Translations under genes and position numbers: made by a program
The notes under the pieces: generated by a model
The model's input: only the letters and a program-made list of their open reading frames with translations
Told to the model about the DNA's origin: nothing
Database searches by the model: none
Part shown: piece after piece, positions 53,465 through 61,308 of the stretch
Layout of the letters: each line of letters opens with the position of its first letter
Numbering within the stretch: position 1 is the first letter of the stretch
Assembly (NCBI GenBank): GCA_937926105.1
Contig: CALANS010000066.1
Location: forward strand, 62,001-126,000
Reading direction: 5' to 3'
Length of the DNA: 64,000 nt
Origin: an uncultured Actinomycetes bacterium
GTDB taxonomy: Bacteria; Actinomycetota; Actinomycetes; Mycobacteriales; Nakamurellaceae

Positions 53465-54382
53465 TCACCTGAGACGAATGCGTGGATCGAGGACTCGGTA
53501 CGTGAGATCCACCGCGAGGTTCACGAATATGAAGACCGCGGCCGCGAATAGCACCAGGCCCTGCACGACCGGGAAGTCACGCGTGGATATCGCGTTCACC
53601 AACAACTGACCGAGGCCGGGCCAAGCGAATACCGTCTCCGTGATCACGGCGCCACCCAGCGCGGCACCGATCTGCAGGCCAACCACGGTGACGACCGGGA
53701 TCAGGGCGCTCTTGAGCAGGTGTACGCCGACCACCCGCCGCTCGGACATGCCCTTCGACCGGGCGGTACGGACGTAGTTCTGGTTGAGCTGGTCCAGGAT
53801 TGACCCCCTGGTCACCCGAAGAACCATCGGCGTGAGGTAGGTGGCAAGGGTGACGCTGGGCAATATCAGCGACGACGGGCCAACATTGCCGATCGTTGGC
53901 AACACGCGAAGCCAGACCCCAAAGACCAGGATCAGCAGGATGCCCAAGTAGAAGGTGGGGATCGCCTGCCCACCCAGCGCGATCAGGCGTGCGATCGAAT
54001 CGATCCGGCCGCCCTGGAAGATTCCCGCGAGAATGCCCAGCACCATGCCGACGACAAGCGCGATGCACATGGCGGCGACGGCGAGCTGAAGTGTCGCCGG
54101 CAGCCGATCTCCGATGAGCGCCGTCACCGGCTCCTGGTACCTGATCGACCGTCCCAGGTCCCCCGTCACCATTCCCTTCAGGAAGTACAGATACTGGACG
54201 ACGATCGGCTTATCCAGACCGTATTGAACGCGGAATCGATGTACCGCCTCCGGAGGAGTCTCGGGCGGCAGCATGGTGGTGGCGGGGTCACCGGTCAGGC
54301 GCACGATGATGAATACGATGAGGGTTACGCCGAATAGCGTGGGCACCGTCTGCAGCAGACGATATGCAATAACACGGATCAT
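53465..54382 (-). CDS. ABC transporter permease, DppB type
   Basis: 305 residues with six spans. MIRVIAYRLLQTVPTLFGVTLIVF is the standard DppB start, GDLGRSIRYQEPV a conserved outer loop, and VRTARSKGMSERRVVGVHLLKSALIPVV (about 207-234) the EAA loop. It forms the membrane channel with the DppC partner. It starts 197 bp after the binding-protein gene, with a strong hairpin between them, so permease expression is probably reduced relative to the binding protein. Confidence 0.94.
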   Translation of the reverse strand: MIRVIAYRLLQTVPTLFGVTLIVFIIVRLTGDPATTMLPPETPPEAVHRFRVQYGLDKPIVVQYLYFLKGMVTGDLGRSIRYQEPVTALIGDRLPATLQLAVAAMCIALVVGMVLGILAGIFQGGRIDSIARLIALGGQAIPTFYLGILLILVFGVWLRVLPTIGNVGPSSLILPSVTLATYLTPMVLRVTRGSILDQLNQNYVRTARSKGMSERRVVGVHLLKSALIPVVTVVGLQIGAALGGAVITETVFAWPGLGQLLVNAISTRDFPVVQGLVLFAAAVFIFVNLAVDLTYRVLDPRIRLR

Positions 54383-54495
54383 ATTCTCGGCTCACTTGCG
54401 TCGAAACGATGTTTGGCAGATCCCGGCCGGTCGGCCGATCACACGGGCCGCCGCGGCGGTACCCAGACCGACGTCGCGTCAATGACACCCGCGGT

Positions 54496-54529
54496 GCCGG
54501 GTCGGGGAACGATGCGTCCCCGACCCGGC
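54496..54529 (-). terminator. Hairpin between binding-protein and permease genes
   Basis: Perfect 13-bp stem (54496-54508, 54517-54529) with an 8-nt loop, 50 nt after the binding-protein stop. In transporter operons such a hairpin partly terminates transcription or protects the upstream mRNA, raising the amount of binding protein over permeases. Confidence 0.7.
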
Positions 54530-54578
54530 CTCCGCCTCGTGCTGCGGTTCGCGGGTGGGATCTCGCGATAATCGGAGA

Positions 54579-56126
54579 TCAGCCGGTGATCTTCAGTGCC
54601 TGGTAGTCCACGAACTGCGAGGCGCGCGGGGTGAAGCCCGACACCTTGTTGCTGACGACGTAGGTGTCCGTCCCCTGGAACAGCGGCACGAACGGCGGGT
54701 CCTGCTGAAATATCTTGGTGATCTGCGCGAAGATCTGTTGCCGCTCCTTCTGGTCCACCGTTGTTGCCTCCTTCTTGACCAGCTCGTCCACCTTGGTGTT
54801 CTCGTAGTAGGTGTACGGCGCCCCGGTGACGAACTGGTCGTACATGACGTGCGCGTCCGGCGCCGTCAGGTAGCCCGCGAAGAACATGTCGTTGAGCTTG
54901 AGCGACGTGAGCTGTGTGAGGAAGGTCCCGGACTCCAACGCCTGCTGGTTCGTCTTGACGCCCACCCGCGACAGCTGATCGGCGATGGCCTGTCCGATCT
55001 CACGATCCTGTGGATACCTGCCACTGGGGTACTTGAACGTGACGGTGAATCCGTTCGGGTAGCCCGCCTTGGCCAGCAATTCCTTCGCCTTGGCCGGGTC
55101 GTACTTTATCGCGGTGACTGACTTGTCGAATCCGACGTAGTTGGGGGGCAGGATCTGACCCTGCAGCGGTGTGCCGTATCCCCCCAACTGGTCCTTGATC
55201 AGTGCGGGTACGTCGATCGCATACTGCAACGCCTGCCGCACATCCGCCTTCTTCAACGGGGTGTCGGTGAGCTCGCTGAACGAGATCAGATACACCCGGT
55301 TCGATGGCCTGGTGACCAGCTTGCTGTCCTTCTCGGCCTTGAGGGTGTCGATGGATCCGACCGGGACGTCGTAGATGAAGTCCGCCTGCCCGCTCTGGGC
55401 GGCGGCCACCTGCGCTGACTTGTCCGGGACAACGTTGAACACCAGCGTGCCGATGGAGGGCTTCCCGCCCCAGTAGTCGGGATTGGCCGTGAGGGTGATC
55501 GATGTGCCCTTGGTCCAGTTGGACAGCTCGTAAGGCCCGGTTCCGATCGGCTTGGACCCGAATCCGTCCTCCCCGACCTTCGCCCAGTAATCCACCGGAT
55601 ACTGGAAACTGCCCAGCGCCAACGCATTGAGTACCAGGCCGCTGGGCTTTTCGGTGGTGACCTGGAGGGTGTCGTCACCCACGGCCTTGGCACCCGAAAT
55701 CATGCTCGTGAAGGACGCATAGGCCGGTGCCTTGCGCATGATCTCAATGCTCTTTGCCGCGCTTTGCGCGTTGAACGGCTCGCCGTTCGTGAATGTCACT
55801 CCCTTGCGCAGGGTGAGTTGCAGCGTCGTCGGGTTGATCTGCTTCCACTCGGTCGCCAGGCGCGGCTCGAATCCCGAGGCGTCCTGATTGAACTCGATGA
55901 GCTTTTCGGTGATCTGCTCGGAGATGTTGATCTCTTGCTGGGCCGTCGAGCTGTTCGGCACGAGGCTGCGCGGGTCGGCAGCGACCGCGACGGTCAGCGT
56001 GGATCCGCCGGCGTCGCCGGAACCACCGCCGCACGCGCCGATTGCGACCACGGCCGTGGCGACGCCGACCGCGGCGATCCATCGCCGTTGCCGGTTGCCC
56101 GGCCGCAGTACCGAGAGTAGGTGCAT
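54579..56126 (-). CDS. ABC transporter substrate-binding lipoprotein, family 5 (DppA-like)
   Basis: 515 residues. A basic start, a hydrophobic stretch (IAAVGVATAVVAIGAC) and Cys32 in AIGAC make a lipoprotein signal. The mature part is a family 5 peptide/nickel-binding protein: SEQITEKLIEFNQDASGFEPRLATEWKQINPTTLQLTLRKGVTFTNGEPFNA (about 68-119) and PIGTGPYELSNWTKG. It captures peptides or peptide-like amides outside the membrane. Ligand not predictable; neighbouring hydrolases suggest dipeptides or cyclic amides. Confidence 0.94.
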   Translation of the reverse strand: MHLLSVLRPGNRQRRWIAAVGVATAVVAIGACGGGSGDAGGSTLTVAVAADPRSLVPNSSTAQQEINISEQITEKLIEFNQDASGFEPRLATEWKQINPTTLQLTLRKGVTFTNGEPFNAQSAAKSIEIMRKAPAYASFTSMISGAKAVGDDTLQVTTEKPSGLVLNALALGSFQYPVDYWAKVGEDGFGSKPIGTGPYELSNWTKGTSITLTANPDYWGGKPSIGTLVFNVVPDKSAQVAAAQSGQADFIYDVPVGSIDTLKAEKDSKLVTRPSNRVYLISFSELTDTPLKKADVRQALQYAIDVPALIKDQLGGYGTPLQGQILPPNYVGFDKSVTAIKYDPAKAKELLAKAGYPNGFTVTFKYPSGRYPQDREIGQAIADQLSRVGVKTNQQALESGTFLTQLTSLKLNDMFFAGYLTAPDAHVMYDQFVTGAPYTYYENTKVDELVKKEATTVDQKERQQIFAQITKIFQQDPPFVPLFQGTDTYVVSNKVSGFTPRASQFVDYQALKITG

Positions 56127-56282
56127 GGTGTCAATCCCTTCGTGTTAGTTGGAAGATTCGCTCAAGGTCCGCTACTCGCCTCGGTGCCGGAAGCACGCTC
56201 GGGCGCGGGTCGATCGCGAGCCCGGCGCCTGCCGAGTCCATGGGCCATCAGCCCACGGCGAGTGGCTAGTACTGGGCGCGAG

Positions 56283-57488
56283 TCACGACTCCGACCCTTC
56301 GTGTGCGGCTGCGGGCGGCGATGGTGGGGCCGTGGTCGGCGTGTTCGTGCTCGGAGCGATGTGCCAACGCCCGCCCCGCATGACCGCCGTCGGTCGGCGG
56401 CGCAGGCACTGGATGTCCACAAACGGATCACCATCGACGATGAGCAGATCGGCGCTCGCTCCCGGCTCGATCACCCCGAGATCGGGGCGCCCGAGAACCC
56501 CGGCGGCGGTGCTGGTCGCCGCACCAAGCGCTTCGGCCACGGTGTATCCGCCGTCCACCATCAGGCACACCTCTCGACCGACCTCGCCGTGTACCGCGTC
56601 GGTTCCGACCACCACCTCCACACCCGCGGCACGGGCATTCACCGTCAGTTCGGCGGCGCGCGCCACGAAACGCGGCATGAACTCTCGGATCGAGGCGGGA
56701 ACCCGGTGGTCCGAGGCGAACTCATGCATCACGCCGGCGGTGAGCACCAGCGCGACGCCCCGGACGGCCATGGCGTCGAGCTGGGCGGGAGTCAGCAGCA
56801 GACCGTGTTCGATCGTGCGAACCCCCGCAGCGATGGCGTCGTCGACCCCCGGCCCGCCGTGGCCGTGGGCCGCGACGTGAACCCCCAGCCGGGTGGCCTC
56901 CGCGACCACGGCCAGGACCTCGTCGCGGGTGTACTCCGCACGTGACTGGTCGGAGCCGACCGTACCGACTCCGCCGCTGACCATCATCTTGATGAAGCTC
57001 GCCCCGTCGCGAACGTGCTCCCGCACGCGGGCCCGCAACGCGTCCACCCCATCGGTCTGGCGGGACAGATACCAGGCGTGGCCACCGGTGCGGACGATCG
57101 GGCTCACGCTTCGAATCACCCGGGGGCCGGGCAGCGTGCCGGCCTCGACCGCCTCCACCCAGAACCGCTCAACGTCGGCTCGTTCACCGCAGTCGCGGAT
57201 CGTCGTGACGCCCCAGTCGAGCATCGTGCGCAGGTTCGCGGCACCGCGCAGGAGCATCTCGCCGGCGGGTTGCAGTGCCTGCGCATGCTCGTTCCCGACA
57301 TCGATGCCGATGTGCTCGTGCATGTCGATGAACCCGGGCAGCGCGGTCCCAGGAACGATCACCTCGCCCGGCTGCGGCCGGTCCCTGGCGATCGCGGCAA
57401 AGGTTCCGTCGACGACGTCGATGCGCCAGGGGCCCGTCCGCGGCTCGGATGAGGCGCACGACCAGAGGCGCTCAATCCACAGTCTCAT
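56283..57488 (-). CDS. Metal-dependent amidohydrolase (imidazolonepropionase/prolidase-like)
   Basis: 401 residues. LPGFIDMHEHIG (about 53-64) has the HxH metal pair, SFIKMMVSGGVG (about 165-176) the bridging Lys of the KxxxSGG type seen in Xaa-Pro/Xaa-Arg dipeptidases, HVAAHGHG and IEHG supply two His, and GTDAVHG (about 299-305) the catalytic Asp. The composite domain closes with GASADLLIVDGDPF. It is probably a dipeptidase or N-acyl amino acid hydrolase. It heads the operon, with the binding protein 156 bp downstream, and is divergent from the IclR regulator. Confidence 0.88.
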   Translation of the reverse strand: MRLWIERLWSCASSEPRTGPWRIDVVDGTFAAIARDRPQPGEVIVPGTALPGFIDMHEHIGIDVGNEHAQALQPAGEMLLRGAANLRTMLDWGVTTIRDCGERADVERFWVEAVEAGTLPGPRVIRSVSPIVRTGGHAWYLSRQTDGVDALRARVREHVRDGASFIKMMVSGGVGTVGSDQSRAEYTRDEVLAVVAEATRLGVHVAAHGHGGPGVDDAIAAGVRTIEHGLLLTPAQLDAMAVRGVALVLTAGVMHEFASDHRVPASIREFMPRFVARAAELTVNARAAGVEVVVGTDAVHGEVGREVCLMVDGGYTVAEALGAATSTAAGVLGRPDLGVIEPGASADLLIVDGDPFVDIQCLRRRPTAVMRGGRWHIAPSTNTPTTAPPSPPAAAHEGSES

Positions 57489-57964
57489 GAACCAACCAAT
57501 CACAATGCGAGACTTAATTTCATATTGGGACGCTATGATGCAGGCTGTGCCCACCCGCGTCAAGACCAGCCGCTCAACTTGTGCCGGCCGCATCGCGAGC
57601 CCCGGTGGTTCGGCGGGAACGCCAGGGTGGGCGCGGTGCCGCGGGCCGGCGCGTCAGACCACCGGTAGCCGCCAGCGACCGGCCAGCGACCGACCGCCCC
57701 AGCCATGACGGGCTCGGTCCGTCGCCAGATGGCACTGACCGCGCCGCTGTGGCAGCGCGAGGTCGCGGCCGGCGGCCCCGAGCCCGCTGCGGGGCACGAG
57801 CCGCACCGCGGTCAACGACCCGACCCGTAGCCCCAACTCCTTGCGCACCGCAGGACGGCGAACGGTATTCCCATACTGTGTACTATGGCGCGAAATGTGC
57901 GTGTCTCGTCAGAATTGTCGCTTTAGCCGCCGCCACACATCGACCACCGACCGGAGTAGGACCT
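57489..57964. promoter_or_regulatory. 476-bp divergent regulatory region, no gene seen
   Basis: Between the amidohydrolase and IclR starts. The 57500-57545 part is AT-rich (AATTTCATATTG) against the surrounding GC and is the likely operon promoter. A small dyad CCATA-N8-TATGG (57871-57888) near the IclR side is a possible site. A minus-strand frame at 57654-57848 has no ribosome site or homology. I see no other structure. Confidence 0.5.
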
Positions 57965-58765
57965 ATGGCATCGTCTGAATCAGCGCAACCACAAATCAAG
58001 GTCATCGGCAAGATCGGACAGATTCTCGCGCTCTTCCGCGATCAGGGGCCCGAGCTTCGGTTACAAGAAATCGCGCACGGCGCCAAGCTCGACGCGACGA
58101 CGGCGTCACGTATCGTCAACAGCCTGTGCAAGATTGGCATCTTGCGTTTCGACGAATTGCAGCGCATCTATTCCCCCGGGCTCATCATGATCGAGCTCAG
58201 TCATCTGGTGGTGGCTCGATTCAGCTTTCACGAATTGGTCCACCGAGAGCTTCTCGCGCTCTCCAACGAGACTCGCTGGTCCAGCTATTTAGGAATACTC
58301 GATGATGCGGATCAGAGCGCGGTGATCTATATCGACTCAATCGGATCCACGAAGGGGAATCCGGCACGTACCGCATTCGGCCAACGTCTCACAGCGCACA
58401 CCACGGCCTCCGGCAAGCTGCTGCTGGCATTCAACCATGTCGATCCGGCCATGCTGGAGCTGGCGCCGCGAACCCGCCATTCCCACACGGACGTGGCGCA
58501 GCTGCGCGACGAGCTGGCCACCATCAGGCGACAGGGGTACTCCATTACGGATGGCGAGGAGCAGGAAGGCTGGTGCGCGGTCGCGGCACCGCTCATCGAC
58601 TCCGACGGCATCATTGCCGCCATCGGTGTCGAGACCGATGAGGCGCACTGGGAGCAGGAACGGCCACGAATGATCAAGACCGTCGTTGCGAAGGCCAAGG
58701 GAATATCCGCGGCGCTGCGGCTGCGGGTGCCCGGGACTCACGGGCTGGCCAGAAACGCTGGCTAA
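57965..58765 (+). CDS. IclR family transcriptional regulator
   Basis: 266 residues. The winged helix spans about 10-75 (IGKIGQILALFRDQGPELRLQEIAHGAKLDATTASRIVNSLCKIGIL), followed by the GAF-like IclR ligand domain with the usual AHTTASGKLLLAF (about 141-153), RQGYSITDGEEQEGWCAVAAPLID (about 188-211) and a closing GISAALR. IclR proteins sense small molecules and control adjacent catabolic genes. ATG 57965 follows GGAG. It is divergent from the amidohydrolase-Dpp operon and is its probable regulator. Confidence 0.93.
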   Translation: MASSESAQPQIKVIGKIGQILALFRDQGPELRLQEIAHGAKLDATTASRIVNSLCKIGILRFDELQRIYSPGLIMIELSHLVVARFSFHELVHRELLALSNETRWSSYLGILDDADQSAVIYIDSIGSTKGNPARTAFGQRLTAHTTASGKLLLAFNHVDPAMLELAPRTRHSHTDVAQLRDELATIRRQGYSITDGEEQEGWCAVAAPLIDSDGIIAAIGVETDEAHWEQERPRMIKTVVAKAKGISAALRLRVPGTHGLARNAG

Positions 58766-58827
58766 CGGCCCGGCATCCCACATCGCAGGGCGCGTGCCTG
58801 GAGGCCCCCAGGGGTGCGCGCCCAAAG

Positions 58828-58900
58828 CGCGCCTGGAGGGATTCGAACCCCCAACCTTCTGATCCGTAGTCAGATGCTCTATCCGTTGAGCTACAGGCGC
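58828..58900 (-). tRNA. tRNA-Arg (anticodon ACG)
   Basis: 73-nt cloverleaf on the minus strand. Acceptor GCGCCTG/CAGGCGC, D-arm GCTC...GAGC, anticodon arm TCTGA-CTACGGA-TCAGA with ACG (first A read as inosine), T-arm GGGGGTTCGAATCCCTC, discriminator G. No encoded CCA. It reads CGU, CGC and CGA codons. Confidence 0.96.
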
Positions 58901-58987
58901 CTGTTCAGTTGTGTGCCCGCCCGGAGCGGGACCGCCGGCCTAGCCTACCGCCGAGCCGGAGAGCGTCGACCCACAGGATCGGCACCG

Positions 58988-59074
58988 CGGAAGCGGAGGG
59001 ATTTGAACCCTCGGTGCCCTTGCGAGCACAACACATTAGCAGTGTGTCCCATTCGGCCGCTCTGGCACGCTTCC
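58988..59074 (-). tRNA. tRNA-Ser (anticodon GCU)
   Basis: 87-nt class II tRNA on the minus strand. Acceptor GGAAGCG/CGCTTCC, anticodon arm ACACA-CTGCTAA-TGTGT with GCT, a long variable arm (GTGCTCGCAAGGGCAC) and T-arm GAGGGTTCAAATCCCTC, discriminator G. No encoded CCA. It reads AGU/AGC. It is 87 bp upstream of tRNA-Arg on the same strand, so the two may be co-transcribed. Confidence 0.96.
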
Positions 59075-59075
59075 C

Positions 59076-59099
59076 CGGACGTTCCCGCGGGAGCGTCCG
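59076..59099 (-). promoter_or_regulatory. 24-bp palindrome directly upstream of tRNA-Ser
   Basis: CGGACG-t-TCCCGCGGGA-g-CGTCCG: perfect six-base outer arms and a ten-base central palindrome, with one unpaired base on each side. It begins 1 nt upstream of the mature tRNA 5' end. It may be the 5' leader hairpin processed by RNase P, or part of the promoter. Confidence 0.4.
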
Positions 59100-59256
59100 T
59101 CGGCCAGCGTACCTGCGCCCCGGCCCGCCGGGCAAAGCGCACGGCACTCATCCCCGCATGCCCGTGCTACCGGTGCCGCCGGCGCGGGCCCCGGTCGGCA
59201 CACGCACAGGCATCCCTATGAGAGTCGCCTGTCCCAGAACGCGTCGGGGCGCGTCC

Positions 59257-60081
59257 TCAGGCATTCGACTCCGAGGACAACGGTGACCGGGCCAGCAACA
59301 GATTCGCCGTGAACGGGACCCGCGCCGCGCCGTCACCACCGACGCATCCTTGTAGCGCCGCCATGCCCCGCTCGACGAATACCCGCTGCACGTCGGGCCC
59401 ACCCTCGGTCACCCGGGCTCCCCACGGGGTCGCGAGCACCTGGTCGCGCAGGTACTCCGCGGCATCCGGGATCGTGACGGTGCGAGCGGACGGCTGCACG
59501 CTCACGTCGACCAGCCCCGCACCAGCCGCGGCCTCCGCCAGCCACCGGTCCGATCCGCCGCCCATCGCGGCCACGATCGGGTCGGCCACCTCGTCGCCCA
59601 ACGCGGCCCGGATTCCGGCGGTCTGCGCGGCCAGGAACGGGTTGTCGTCCGGGCCGTTCCACACCGTCGCGGCCAGCATGCCGCCGGGGCGCAGCACCCG
59701 CCTGAGCTCGTGAAACGCGGCCGCCCGATCGGGGAAGAATTGCGCGCCCTGCTGGCACAGCACGACGTCGACGCTGCCGGCGTCCAGTGGAAGATCGTCG
59801 GCGGGCGCCTGGATCAGGGTGATGCCCTCCGGGCAGCAGCGACCCGCGACGGCCAGCATGCCGGGGTTGACGTCCACCCCGGTGACGTGATCCGCACCGG
59901 CTCGCGGCGCCACCAGACGAGTGACGAAACCGGTGCCGCAGGCGACATCGAGCACGTCCTGCCCGGGCCGGACGCCAACCGCATCGATCAGAGCCTCGGC
60001 CATCGGCGTCATGAACGTGCCGACCCACTGCTCGTAGCGCTCGGCGGCTCGTTCGGCCAATTGGAATCCGGGGGTGCTCAT
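59257..60081 (-). CDS. Class I SAM-dependent methyltransferase
   Basis: 274 residues. VLDVACGTGFVTRLVA (about 44-59) is the SAM-binding motif I, GVDVNPGMLAVA motif II, DVVLCQQGAQFFPDRAAAFHELRRVLRPGGMLAATVWNG (about 107-145) motifs III-IV in the UbiE/Methyltransf_11 style. AAAGGAG upstream of ATG 60081 fixes the start; an earlier ATG has none. Acceptor unknown; it stands alone after the tRNAs. Confidence 0.92.
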   Translation of the reverse strand: MSTPGFQLAERAAERYEQWVGTFMTPMAEALIDAVGVRPGQDVLDVACGTGFVTRLVAPRAGADHVTGVDVNPGMLAVAGRCCPEGITLIQAPADDLPLDAGSVDVVLCQQGAQFFPDRAAAFHELRRVLRPGGMLAATVWNGPDDNPFLAAQTAGIRAALGDEVADPIVAAMGGGSDRWLAEAAAGAGLVDVSVQPSARTVTIPDAAEYLRDQVLATPWGARVTEGGPDVQRVFVERGMAALQGCVGGDGAARVPFTANLLLARSPLSSESNA

Positions 60082-60204
60082 CGCGAGGCTCCTTTCGCGC
60101 TGGGTGGGCGGCACCACCCCCGAATGAGCCGTCACGATAGGGCCTCGACTATCCGCCGACTGGGGGAGCCAGGCAAGACCTCACTGTGACGCAGCCCCGT
60201 GACG

Positions 60205-61308
60205 CTAGGACAGGCAGGCGTCCTTGGAGAGCTCCCCGGCGGACGGCACCACGTCGGACGCGGGCGCGCAGCCCAGCACCGAGAACCGGTCCCCGGACCA
60301 GGCGAGCACCATCCAGGCGACCTGGCCGCCACCGGACTCCTGCACCGCGATGTCCAGCAATCCGTCGTCGTTGATGTCGGCGGCGACCCCGCGATCGGTG
60401 CCGGAGGGGAAGGCGTCGTTGCCGGACACATCCCGCCAGGCGCCGTCGGAGGTCAGCTCGAACGCCGACAGGATCGCATCGCCGTCGGCCTGTTTCGCGA
60501 CGACGATGCACCGGCCGGAGCCGTCGCAGGGCAGCGACTTTTCTGGCGGTGCAGGAAAACTCGCGCCATAGGGCACATTGATGACGCCCGCGACGGCACC
60601 GTCCGGCCGGACCGACAGCAGCACGGCCCCACGGTCGGTGGTGGCCAGCGCAGCGGACAGGGCGCCGGCAACCGCGGCATGGGTGGCGATGACGGTGCAC
60701 CCGGTGCACCGCGACAGATCGACGGTGACGGGACCCTCTGCCCCACCGTCGGTGCCGGCGGGAGCAGCTGCGGTCGTGCTGCCCGGCGGCGCAGTGGTTC
60801 CGGACGACGTCGCGGATCCGGACCGCGCCGTCGCCATGGCACCCGTGGTGACGCTCGGGGCGCCGCGGGACGACATCCCGGCCGGCGCTTCGCTGGCCGG
60901 GCCGTCGGAGCCCGGCGCATCGACCGTCGCCGTGACGGTGACGGTGCCTGTCGCGCCGGGGGCGGATGCCGCCTGATCGGCGGGCGCCCCGGTAGCCCCG
61001 TCACCCCCGGTCGACGATCCCAGGCCGGGGACGGTGACGACGACCCGTGACCCGGCCGACGCGGGCACCGGCGCCGCCGTCGGCCCGCCGGCCCCCGTGA
61101 CGGTTCTGGATGGCCCGGCCGGTGGGTCCAGCCCGGCGCCGCATCCGGTCAGCAGGGCACTGACCAGCGCAAACACCGCTGCAGCGCACAGTCCGGCCCC
61201 GCGGTATGTACTTGCCCGGTGAGACCGGGCAAGTACATAGGCTGGCGCGCGGGACCGCCCACTGGATCCGGCGGCGGGCCGAACCGGCCGGCCGAACCGG
61301 ATGCTCAC
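60205..61308 (-). CDS. Secreted lipoprotein with Thr/Ser/Pro-rich linker, VCBS-like end
   Basis: About 367 residues. The lipobox LTGC gives Cys56, preceded by a hydrophobic run (LCAAAVFALVSALLTGC). Residues 60-175 are a Thr/Ala/Gly/Pro linker, then a domain with two Cys pairs (CTGCTV; CDGSGRC) and VAADINDDGLLDIAVQE, an FG-GAP/VCBS-like calcium loop. The start is GTG 61308, in a GTGA overlap with the stop of the acetoacetyl-CoA synthetase gene. This gives an unusually long n-region whose residues 24-35 (YVLARSHRASTY) are encoded by the palindromic repeat at 61205-61239; no closer ATG, GTG or TTG gives a charged n-region. Function unknown. Confidence 0.7.
   Translation of the reverse strand: MSIRFGRPVRPAAGSSGRSRAPAYVLARSHRASTYRGAGLCAAAVFALVSALLTGCGAGLDPPAGPSRTVTGAGGPTAAPVPASAGSRVVVTVPGLGSSTGGDGATGAPADQAASAPGATGTVTVTATVDAPGSDGPASEAPAGMSSRGAPSVTTGAMATARSGSATSSGTTAPPGSTTAAAPAGTDGGAEGPVTVDLSRCTGCTVIATHAAVAGALSAALATTDRGAVLLSVRPDGAVAGVINVPYGASFPAPPEKSLPCDGSGRCIVVAKQADGDAILSAFELTSDGAWRDVSGNDAFPSGTDRGVAADINDDGLLDIAVQESGGGQVAWMVLAWSGDRFSVLGCAPASDVVPSAGELSKDACLS
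61205..61239. repeat. TATGTACTTGCCCG palindrome, copy 2, inside a lipoprotein gene
   Basis: Perfect 16-bp arms (61205-61220, 61224-61239) and a 3-nt loop; TATGTACTTGCCCG is shared with copy 1 at 12807-12851. Outside this core the two copies differ, including the loop. It is read in frame as 12 residues of the lipoprotein n-region, or, if the real start is further downstream, lies in its leader. Confidence 0.75.

Noticed and set aside
57654..57848. Small minus-strand frame between the amidohydrolase and IclR genes
   Set aside because: No ribosome site, a -10-like TACCGT at the wrong distance (13 nt), and no recognisable sequence.
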